A DNA stretch of 15,000 bases from Botryococcus braunii (lineage: Eukaryota; Chlorophyta; Trebouxiophyceae): contig KV908789.1 of NCBI GenBank assembly GCA_002005505.1, positions 12,328-27,327 on the forward strand, written 5' to 3'. The position numbers were made by a program, and so were the translations under genes. The notes beneath the pieces are model-generated. The model saw only the letters and a program-made list of their open reading frames with translations, was not told where the DNA came from and did not search any database. Shown in pieces: positions 8,838 through 15,000 of this stretch (its first letter is position 1; each line of letters opens with the position of its first letter).

Positions 8838-8980
8838 ACTTGTTTGGGACTACACAAGCACTCCGGGTGTTTCCTTAAAGTTGCCCAATCAGTCCTTGAT
8901 TGTTCATGTTCTTGACTCTACTCTTCGTCACACAGTAGAGCGAACTTTGACTCACACCCTCCGTGCCGCCACTGCACAGG
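8838..8980 (+). repeat. LTR internal block, copia-2 copy 1
   Basis: This runs from ACTTGTTTGGGACTACACAA to CTGCACAGG and is identical by eye over 143 bp to 9160-9302. It is homologous but clearly diverged from the copia-1 blocks. It is followed by TAACG, making CAG|GTAACG, which resembles a splice donor. Confidence 0.95.
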
Positions 8981-9159
8981 TAACGTGATTGTGAATAGAA
9001 TGGGAGATTTGAGGTTTTGTTGACCTTAGTATTTCATGTTATGTGTATGTGCTTGGCTATCTTATCATCGGACAATGAGATTGATCCTTTCTGAGTACGT
9101 ACCAGTTAGGGTAGTTTGAATTCCGTTGTTAAGAGAGAGCAAGTGAGCAATTGTAATAG

Positions 9160-9302
9160 ACTTGTTTGGGACTACACAAGCACTCCGGGTGTTTCCTTAA
9201 AGTTGCCCAATCAGTCCTTGATTGTTCATGTTCTTGACTCTACTCTTCGTCACACAGTAGAGCGAACTTTGACTCACACCCTCCGTGCCGCCACTGCACA
9301 GG
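9160..9302 (+). repeat. LTR internal block, copia-2 copy 2
   Basis: This second identical 143-bp block starts 322 bp after the first. It is preceded by TTGTAATAG and followed by AATACGCCAAGC, which is shared with the corresponding position in copia-1. Confidence 0.95.
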
Positions 9303-9312
9303 AATACGCCAA

Positions 9313-9337
9313 GCCCATAACCTAACAGGTTATGGGC
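9313..9337 (+). promoter_or_regulatory. Hairpin joining LTR end and PBS
   Basis: The arms GCCCATAACCT (9313-9323) and AGGTTATGGGC (9327-9337) are perfect inverted repeats with a three-base AAC loop. The left arm lies in the LTR and the right arm takes in the first ten bases of the PBS. Confidence 0.85.
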
Positions 9338-9344
9338 CCACCAC
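9328..9344 (+). promoter_or_regulatory. Copia-2 primer-binding site, internal initiator tRNA-Met type
   Basis: GGTTATGGGCCCACCAC directly follows the LTR end. As I recall the plant-type initiator tRNA-Met, this is the exact complement of its anticodon stem-loop (GUGGUGGGCCCAUAACC), not of its 3' end. Drosophila copia is known to prime from such a half tRNA, so the same mechanism is inferred here. Confidence 0.8.
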
Positions 9345-9393
9345 TCTCCCGTTGAGTGTGGGTGGCTCTGAAGACGGAGGAAGACAACCGTGA

Positions 9394-9654
9394 ATGGCTA
9401 AGAAACGCCGCACGAAGCAGACGGCAAGAAAAAACTACCTGTGTCAACGTTCCTGCGCACCTAAGGACTGGACCTCCCTCGTACAACGATCGAATCAAGG
9501 CTGGGAGACCTCGAGGACGAGCGAGCACTCATCATCAAAAACTACGTTCTTCATCTGTACGCTGGACGCCCGCTTCCTCTGCCATCGTGGTTTGCGGAAA
9601 GATTTCCTGTGTATCCAGCTTATAAGTTCACCCCGTGGAAGATTTCGTTTGTGA
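9394..9654 (+). CDS. Small leader ORF (86 aa) with a histone H3 tail-like motif
   Basis: This is the first AUG after the PBS. The product is short and basic and begins MAKKRRTKQTARK; RTKQTARK is identical to residues 2-9 of the histone H3 tail. The rest (several Cys, Ser/Arg-rich) resembles nothing I recognise. The AUG context (TGAATGG) lacks a purine at -3. It may be an upstream ORF that modulates gag translation, or a chance reading frame. No homology supports a protein function. Confidence 0.3.
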   Translation: MAKKRRTKQTARKNYLCQRSCAPKDWTSLVQRSNQGWETSRTSEHSSSKTTFFICTLDARFLCHRGLRKDFLCIQLISSPRGRFRL

Positions 9655-9866
9655 ATCTTGAGCCTGGGTTCATCACGAAGGCTAAGTTCCTGAAGTATTG
9701 GCGTACCATTGTTTGGCTGAACAGAGAGCAGGAAACAGCCGAAATTGCAGCGTACAACTCAGTGGAGTTAGCATTGTCCACTATCCCGGTAGCTGTTTTC
9801 AAAGACACCCTGTCTCTGAGTGTTCGATGTGAAGCTGAGTGGGAGACGGAGTCAGACAGTGATTAG
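9465..9866 (+). CDS. Methionine-free ORF upstream of gag (133 codons)
   Basis: Open from just after TAA (9462-9464) to TAG (9864-9866), this frame reads like a natural protein: a mixed charged start (RLGDLEDERALIIKNYVLHLY), a hydrophobic and aromatic middle (PSWFAERFPVYPAYKFTPW), and an acidic end (EAEWETESDSD). It contains no Met, so it could be expressed only by splicing, frameshifting or non-AUG initiation, or it is a relic of an extra or earlier gag exon. It overlaps the preceding small ORF by 190 nt in the -1 frame. I recognise no family. Confidence 0.35.
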   Translation, partial: GLDLPRTTIESRLGDLEDERALIIKNYVLHLYAGRPLPLPSWFAERFPVYPAYKFTPWKISFVNLEPGFITKAKFLKYWRTIVWLNREQETAEIAAYNSVELALSTIPVAVFKDTLSLSVRCEAEWETESDSD

Positions 9867-9924
9867 TCCGGTGGTTGAGATGACTGTCTGAATGTTTCCT
9901 TGATAATCGTATAGAGTGCAGACA

Positions 9925-12900
9925 ATGACATCGAAGAAGAAGGGGCAGTCAACGAGTGGGGCGTCAACCTCAAGCAGCGAGACCACCACCTCTACACCTG
10001 TTCGAGAACCCTGCACCCCAAGTACATCAAGGGGGGAAGGTGATGTATTGCCAAAAGTTATTCCCACTCAGGTTAAAGTACACATCAAACTGAGGGACAA
10101 GGGACATAATATTCTGATCTGGAAGAGTGCTTATTTGGCAGCCAATGAGGCAAAGGGGTCCCTTCCTGCAGTGCTGGAGGCCATGCCTGGCACGTTGCAT
10201 GATGCAGCAGCTCTGTTACTGTTGTATGAATCTGTGCCTGAGGAGTGGCAGGGAGAACTGGCAGAACTGGGATCTGCATATGATGCATATGAGTACATAT
10301 GCAGGAAATTCATTGGTGGACATAATCTTCAGGCAAACATGGACTGGTTGCAAGAAATGGGTCAAGGGATGAGACATGATGAAACAATTTCCCATTACGT
10401 GAATCGCATGCTCAATCTCAAAGCCTGCCTCCACAGAAATAATCATCATCTGATGGATGGCTTTGTAGCGACCCAAATAGTGCAGGGTCTCCCTGAGGCA
10501 GCTAAGGAGCCTGGCAGCCTGTCCACAGCCGTCGCATCTCCACTCAACAAACTGGCTGAATTACTACGTACCACTGCAGCGGCCCTGGGCTTTGATGAGA
10601 CAGCTCCCCGCCAGCCCAGAGTCCTGGCCATCACCCCAAGCACTAGTGGAGCCAGCAACCCTCCAGCAGCAAGTGCAGCAACTGCTCAGCAGTCTTCAAG
10701 TGCATCTGATCCCAAGGGAGTTTGCAACTACTGCAATAAAAAGGGTCATTATTGGAGAGACTGCAGGAAGAGGCGCAGGGACGAGGAGACCCAGAGGAAC
10801 GTGGTGGCAGCAGTCCAGCAACTGCAAGGCATGTGGCCTCAGGGCCAGCCACCTCTGGGTGGACACCATCCTCCAGTAGCCCAACTGGCCCATCATGGTG
10901 CAGATGCCTTCCCTGCTTGGTTCCAGCCTCCTGCTCCACCTCCACCTCCTCCTGAAGGTATGCTGTACACAATATCCCACAATGTCCTGGACAGTACGAT
11001 CAGTAAACCCTTACAGCACTCCTGGCTGGTTGACAGTGGGGCATCGGTCCACCTAGTAAACGACGTGGCATTGCTGCATAATCCTATCATCCATGCCAAA
11101 CCAATTCCCCTGCACTTGGCTACCTCTGATGCCACTGGTTGTATTATTGCATCTGGGTCAGTCTGTATTTTGAGCCCGCAACGCATTCCCTTCTGGATCC
11201 ATCATGTGCAGTGTGTCCCCTCAGCTACCACCAACATCCTGTCAGTATCTGCTGCCCTTAGGGATGGTGCAGTATTCCAAACAGACAATGTGGGTTCCTT
11301 TTCGTATGTCAGTGGACCAAACCACTGGAGAGCTCAGGTCACTGCAGAGATGGGACTGTACTACATTCATAGTGTAGTTGCAGTGAGAGGGACCAGCACA
11401 TCAAAGCATGCAGCCAGTGCAACCAAACAGTCAAAATCCAGTATCTTGTCGCACAGCTGTGCCAAACGTTACTTATGGCATAGCAGAATGGGACACCCTG
11501 GAGAAACGTGGATGCAGCGTCTTGCTAAGGAGAACCTGGTGACTGGGATTGACACCTCCCTCTCTCCCTGCACTGATTGCCCGGTACACTGTGAAGCATG
11601 TATTGAAGGAAAGACTGCCAGACCCTCTTTCGGAACCAGTACCAGACCTGCCTTGGAACCTCTGGACCGAGTACACATAGACACTGTGGGTCCCATTACA
11701 CCCGCAGCCATTACTGGTGAACGTTTGTGGGTTACTGCACTGGATGAAGCCTCTCAGTGGAAAGCAGTTATCCCAGTAAAGTCCAAAGACACCATCAGTG
11801 CAGCTGTCAGGGACTTACTTGTTTACTGGCAGACGCAACGAAAAACCACTGTGAAGTGTGTCAGATGTGACAGAGGAACTGAATTTATTAATGCTCGGTT
11901 CAAGGAGTTCTGTGCCTCCCAGGGGACTAAGCTGGAGACCTCTGCCCCCTACACCCCACAGCAGAATGGAGTGGCTGAACGAGCCAACCGAACCCTGAAG
12001 GAAAGAACCCGGACTATCCTGGCCTTTGCTGCCGCCAGTCCCACCCTCTGGAAAGAAGCCCTGGAGACAGCATGCACCCTGCTCAACATGGGCCCAAGTA
12101 CAGGCAGGGACCTTACCCCCTTTGAATTATTCTGGGGATATAAGCCTGATGTCTCACTTCTGCGCACATGGGGCTGCCTTGCATATGTGCATATCCCAGA
12201 TGTCCAGAGGTTAGTCTTTGCACCAAAAACTGTGCCAGGAATGCTCACCGGTTATTCAGCCTCCTCCAAAGCCTATTTTAGATACATGGGTGGGGGTACA
12301 TGGCGAGAAAGCAGAGATGTCATCTTTGTGGAGCACCTCAGAGGGGCCTCTCGTATTGGTCTCAGTGTGACTCCCGCTCCGTCTGAGGAATTTCTGTGCC
12401 CTGTTCCCTCTGGAACCAGCACTTCCAAACAGCACCCAGAGCCAGTTACTGTATCCTGTGAAGACGACAGTGAGGCAGAGATCCAGGACTCGTCCGTTGA
12501 GACATTGCACCCTCACATTTCCCAGAAAGACGCAGACTCAGAATGTCCAGGACCCTCTGGGAAGGCTGAGCCCAAGCCTGACCCCCAGAGATCCACTGCT
12601 CCCGCGGAGATCCGAAGGACCATCGAAGCAACTCTGGACCTGGCCCGCGGCGCTCATTCGGACTCGGGCCTACAGCAACAAATGATGCGAGCTCAAGAGA
12701 CTCTCAGGCCAACCAGCCTGGAGAATTCCAATTTGGCTGCTGATGGGCTGACAAGAGCTCAGAGGCATGAGCAACGAACACTTGCAAGAGAACTCCTGCT
12801 GTCACAGGAGATGGGAGAGAGCAGAGACAAAGTGGGGCTAACAGAAAGTGAAACACAGTCACCGGGACCAGGGGAAGTGCAGGTAGATGGGTGCCAGTCT

Positions 12901-15000
12901 GAGAGCTCTGATTTTCATGTTAGTGATGAGAGGGGGGCAGCCACAATCATGACTGCAAATGGTCCCAGGGAGCTGAGTTGCACGGGTGGGTCCTGTCCAG
13001 TGAATGAGCTTCATGTCAGCGGTGAGACTTGTGTGGAAACGTCTGTCTCTCCCCATCAGTGGCGTGGACTGGTAGGGGAAGGTGGTGACAGCCACAGTCC
13101 TGAGAAGAGACATTCCACTCTCTCGGAAACAGCCAGAAATGTCTGTGAGAGCAGTACTGGGTCTGCATCCCAGTACTTGTGTGAGAGCCGAGAAGAGGAG
13201 GTGAATCAGGTGCACAGACAGTGTGTGGTACCACCAAATTACAAGTGCAGCCTGAGAGGTACCTGTGTATGGGAGAAGGATGTCAGGGATGAGAGGTCAC
13301 AGACTCTTGTGACACAACGTGGAAGTCAGAGACACACAAGTCAAGAAAGGGAGGGGAAGCAAAGGGGCGACCAGAGCCTACCTCCCCCTGCCTGTGAGAG
13401 CCCTCAAGAGCCTGAGCTTGAGAGGATGTGTAAGCGTGTGGATGTTGAGGTGAACCGGAAGCTCAGACAATGTGAGAAACATCCTGACTATGGATGCTTC
13501 CCGGGAGGTACCTGTGTCTGGGAGGAAGATGTGAGCGTGCAAGACAACAAGTTGAGCAGTGCGAAGTGTGAATCCAAGAGAGAGAGAAGCATGAGAGAAA
13601 GCTCTGATACCACTGAGAGAAAAGCTAGCTGTAGTGCGGCGAGTGTCAGTGGAAGAGTAGTGGGTTCTGAGGGTGCAACCAACGATTCTCCCAAGGGTAA
13701 GGGAGAGGAGGGGAAGCACACTGGTGTTAGATTTGGTAAAATCCATGTTCCCTCTAATTTAAGAGAAGCTCAGATGTCTCCTCAGTGGGAATACTGGAAG
13801 GCTGCGATGCAAGAAGAGCAGAATTCATTAGACACCCATGAGGTTATGGAATATGTTCCTAGACCTCATGGACATAAGGTAATACCAGTTCACTGGATTT
13901 TCTCAGTGAAAATGGATGCACATGGCAATGTGTTGAGATTCAAGGCAAGACTGGTTGCTCAGGGGTGTCGACAAATTCCTGGAGTAGATGTCATGGAGGT
14001 CTTTGCACCAACCAGCAGCTATGGAGCTAGGAGAACCTTGCTAGCTGTGGCTGCTAGGGAAGGTTACGAGATTCACCAGGTAGATGTTAAGACAGCCTTT
14101 CTCAATGGTGAGCTGGAGGAAGAAGTGTATGTAACACAACCTCCAGGATTTGAGAATGGTGATCGCAATACCGTGTGTCGACTCAAAAAGGCACTGTATG
14201 GCCTAAAGCAGGCCCCACGTGCCTGGCACAAGACCCTTAATGACAAACTTGAAGTCATGGGGTATGAGGTGTGCGAGAGTGATGCTGGAGTTTATGTGAG
14301 ATGCTCTGAAGATGGGGGTAAATCCTACGTGCTAATTTATGTAGATGATCTCCTGATTGTATCCAAGGGCATGTCAGAGGTGGAGAGAGTGAAAGAGCTT
14401 CTCAAGAATGAATTCACCATCCACGATCTGGGGGAGGTGAAGGATTTCTTAGGTTGTCAAGTCATGAGAGATAGAGAGAAGGGGTTAATCTCCCTGAGTT
14501 GCATTCCTAAGATAGATGCACTTGTGGAGAAGTTTGGTCTTGATCTTGAGTCAGTTGGGCCCGATACCCCAATGACAAAAGATTTTGTAATGTCTCAGAT
14601 GCCTGCACCAAAGGATGGGAGTGATAATATTGGTGCTGGGAGTGTTCTGCCTCCTGGTCATCGATACTGTGAGTTAGTTGGGTCTCTGCTCTACATAGCT
14701 AACACTACTCGTCCTGATATATCCCAGGCTGTAGGAGTTCTGTCGAGGTACAGGATGTCACCCACAACAGCACACTGGAATGAGGCCATCCGTGTGTTGA
14801 AATATCTTAAGGGAACCCGAGACCTGGTTCTGATCCTTGGTGGAAAAGAAACAGAGTTGGAGGGATATGTTGATGCTGATTACGGTGGAGATCAAGACCA
14901 CCGCTTCTCCACCACCGGCTTCGTCCTCACTGTGTTTGGAGGAGCAGTTGTGTGGGGAAGTAAAAAGCAATCTGCTGTGGCTACTTCCACAGTAGAAGCA
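9925..15000 (+). CDS. gag-pol: Copia-2 Gag-Pol polyprotein (1692 codons, open at window end)
   Basis: Translated line by line, the frame has no stop from the ATG at 9925 (upstream stops at 9901-9906) to the edge. It has a Ser/Thr-rich start, a copia-type gag domain (about 50-210, LRDKGHNILIWKSAY), CCHC knuckle C267-C270-H275-C280, a proline run (about 334-344), and protease VDSGA with D370. Integrase has H519, H524, C556 and C559, with D586, D649 and E685 (D-x35-E). RT has D1387 in VDVKTAFLNG and YVDD (1472-1475), and RNase H has VDADYGG (D1650) and TVEA (E1691). All catalytic residues are present. A roughly 460-residue spacer between integrase and RT makes the protein, projected at about 1830 aa, much longer than the usual 1300-1500. 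Confidence 0.95.
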   Translation, partial: MTSKKKGQSTSGASTSSSETTTSTPVREPCTPSTSRGEGDVLPKVIPTQVKVHIKLRDKGHNILIWKSAYLAANEAKGSLPAVLEAMPGTLHDAAALLLLYESVPEEWQGELAELGSAYDAYEYICRKFIGGHNLQANMDWLQEMGQGMRHDETISHYVNRMLNLKACLHRNNHHLMDGFVATQIVQGLPEAAKEPGSLSTAVASPLNKLAELLRTTAAALGFDETAPRQPRVLAITPSTSGASNPPAASAATAQQSSSASDPKGVCNYCNKKGHYWRDCRKRRRDEETQRNVVAAVQQLQGMWPQGQPPLGGHHPPVAQLAHHGADAFPAWFQPPAPPPPPPEGMLYTISHNVLDSTISKPLQHSWLVDSGASVHLVNDVALLHNPIIHAKPIPLHLATSDATGCIIASGSVCILSPQRIPFWIHHVQCVPSATTNILSVSAALRDGAVFQTDNVGSFSYVSGPNHWRAQVTAEMGLYYIHSVVAVRGTSTSKHAASATKQSKSSILSHSCAKRYLWHSRMGHPGETWMQRLAKENLVTGIDTSLSPCTDCPVHCEACIEGKTARPSFGTSTRPALEPLDRVHIDTVGPITPAAITGERLWVTALDEASQWKAVIPVKSKDTISAAVRDLLVYWQTQRKTTVKCVRCDRGTEFINARFKEFCASQGTKLETSAPYTPQQNGVAERANRTLKERTRTILAFAAASPTLWKEALETACTLLNMGPSTGRDLTPFELFWGYKPDVSLLRTWGCLAYVHIPDVQRLVFAPKTVPGMLTGYSASSKAYFRYMGGGTWRESRDVIFVEHLRGASRIGLSVTPAPSEEFLCPVPSGTSTSKQHPEPVTVSCEDDSEAEIQDSSVETLHPHISQKDADSECPGPSGKAEPKPDPQRSTAPAEIRRTIEATLDLARGAHSDSGLQQQMMRAQETLRPTSLENSNLAADGLTRAQRHEQRTLARELLLSQEMGESRDKVGLTESETQSPGPGEVQVDGCQSESSDFHVSDERGAATIMTANGPRELSCTGGSCPVNELHVSGETCVETSVSPHQWRGLVGEGGDSHSPEKRHSTLSETARNVCESSTGSASQYLCESREEEVNQVHRQCVVPPNYKCSLRGTCVWEKDVRDERSQTLVTQRGSQRHTSQEREGKQRGDQSLPPPACESPQEPELERMCKRVDVEVNRKLRQCEKHPDYGCFPGGTCVWEEDVSVQDNKLSSAKCESKRERSMRESSDTTERKASCSAASVSGRVVGSEGATNDSPKGKGEEGKHTGVRFGKIHVPSNLREAQMSPQWEYWKAAMQEEQNSLDTHEVMEYVPRPHGHKVIPVHWIFSVKMDAHGNVLRFKARLVAQGCRQIPGVDVMEVFAPTSSYGARRTLLAVAAREGYEIHQVDVKTAFLNGELEEEVYVTQPPGFENGDRNTVCRLKKALYGLKQAPRAWHKTLNDKLEVMGYEVCESDAGVYVRCSEDGGKSYVLIYVDDLLIVSKGMSEVERVKELLKNEFTIHDLGEVKDFLGCQVMRDREKGLISLSCIPKIDALVEKFGLDLESVGPDTPMTKDFVMSQMPAPKDGSDNIGAGSVLPPGHRYCELVGSLLYIANTTRPDISQAVGVLSRYRMSPTTAHWNEAIRVLKYLKGTRDLVLILGGKETELEGYVDADYGGDQDHRFSTTGFVLTVFGGAVVWGSKKQSAVATSTVEA
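13198..13533 (+). repeat. Duplicated 29-residue cysteine motif within Gag-Pol
   Basis: Codons 13198-13284 and 13447-13533 encode two related segments with the pattern EVN-x3-RQC-x3-P-x-Y-x-C-x3-GTCVWE-x-DV, 17 of 29 positions identical. The three cysteines are spaced C-x7-C-x5-C in both. The segments start 249 bases apart in the same frame, inside the spacer between integrase and RT. They may bind metal or form disulfides; no family is recognised. Confidence 0.9.

Larger units (their letters stand above)
8636..9327 (+). repeat. Copia-2 5' LTR (692 bp)
   Basis: It starts TGTTGTATTGG and ends CCTAACA, giving inverted TGTT/AACA ends, and the last base abuts the PBS. No polypurine tract precedes it, as expected of a 5' LTR. 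Its first bases are homologous to the end of copia pol: read in that frame it gives LCLSLSGVIVA, against MCLSLRRVIVA in copia-1, supporting LTR and pol overlap in this family. It contains two identical 143-bp blocks and a UGUAA motif (9152-9156). Confidence 0.85.
9345..9924 (+). other. Copia-2 leader between PBS and gag
   Basis: A 580-bp leader, long for a copia element. It contains two overlapping ORFs in different frames (9394-9654 and 9465-9866) and ends with GTGCAG|ACAATG at the gag start, where GTGCAG could act as a splice acceptor. No strong pyrimidine tract precedes it, so splicing is only a possibility. Confidence 0.6.
8636..15000 (+). mobile_element. Copia-2, Ty1/copia retrotransposon, right end outside window
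   Basis: Order seen: 5' LTR, PBS adjoining the LTR, a 580-bp leader, then one gag-protease-integrase-RT-RNase H frame, which is the Ty1/copia order (integrase before RT). By comparison with copia-1, only about 137 codons of RNase H and the 3' LTR are missing to the right. The base before the LTR is preceded by ATAAC (8631-8635), the candidate target-site duplication to look for at the far end. Confidence 0.92.

Noticed and set aside
7885..9302. Repeats at regular distance resembling a repeat array or CRISPR
   Set aside because: There are only two copies per element, each about 145 bp with spacers of about 180 bp, and they lie within retrotransposon LTRs of a eukaryote.
9313..9344. Possible tRNA gene fragment
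   Set aside because: Only the anticodon-arm region is matched, on both strands around the LTR end. No acceptor, D or T arms are present, and the position fits a PBS.
9429..9435. A AAA AAC slippery heptamer in frame within the small leader ORF
   Set aside because: The sequence and phase are canonical for -1 frameshifting, but the -1 frame hits TAA at 9462-9464 after about ten codons, so it does not reach the 133-codon ORF.
9356..9625. Third overlapping ORF in the copia-2 leader
   Set aside because: It begins at GTG, has no AUG, and is no more protein-like than its neighbours; I see no reason to call it.
10085..14258. Minus-strand and alternative-frame ORFs within copia-2 gag-pol
   Set aside because: All overlap the continuous gag-pol frame with its motifs in order; none shows protein-family features of its own.

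Overview
The window is eukaryotic DNA made almost entirely of LTR retrotransposons; I see no host gene, rRNA or tRNA gene. A green-lineage host, most likely a chlorophyte alga, is suggested by four things: a chromodomain Ty3/gypsy element (chromovirus) beside Ty1/copia elements; UGUAA motifs, the chlorophyte-type poly(A) signal, at equivalent places in both copia LTRs and near the 3' end of the gypsy LTR; a copia primer-binding site matching the anticodon arm of a plant-type initiator tRNA-Met; and a predicted GT-AG intron in the gypsy gag. The host assignment is inference (about 0.6).

Layout. (1) 1-6747: a chromovirus on the minus strand, missing only its 3' LTR, which lies left of the window. 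In minus-strand order it has a 5' LTR (6747-6451), PBS, leader, gag with coiled coil and CCHC knuckle (probably split by an intron), and pol (protease, RT, RNase H, integrase, chromodomain). Pol starts on an ATGA that overlaps the gag stop and is broken in the integrase by two one-base frameshifts. (2) 6748-8397: the 3' part of a plus-strand copia element (copia-1). Its coding resumes at the first base after the gypsy LTR, so the gypsy jumped into it. It ends with a polypurine tract and a 3' LTR that overlaps the last codons of pol. (3) 8398-8635: a short spacer. (4) 8636-15000: a second, related copia element (copia-2) with a 5' LTR, a half-tRNA-type PBS, a leader with odd ORFs, and one gag-pol frame open for 1692 codons to the window edge.

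The most interesting features belong to the copia family: an unusually long (about 460-residue) spacer between integrase and RT carrying a duplicated cysteine motif; a roughly 145-bp block duplicated inside each LTR and homogenised within each LTR; an LTR end that mimics the tRNA anticodon loop and can fold onto the PBS; and a leader ORF of 133 codons with no methionine. Together the elements give a relative insertion order: copia-1 first, gypsy later. Copia-2 looks coding-competent as far as the window shows.
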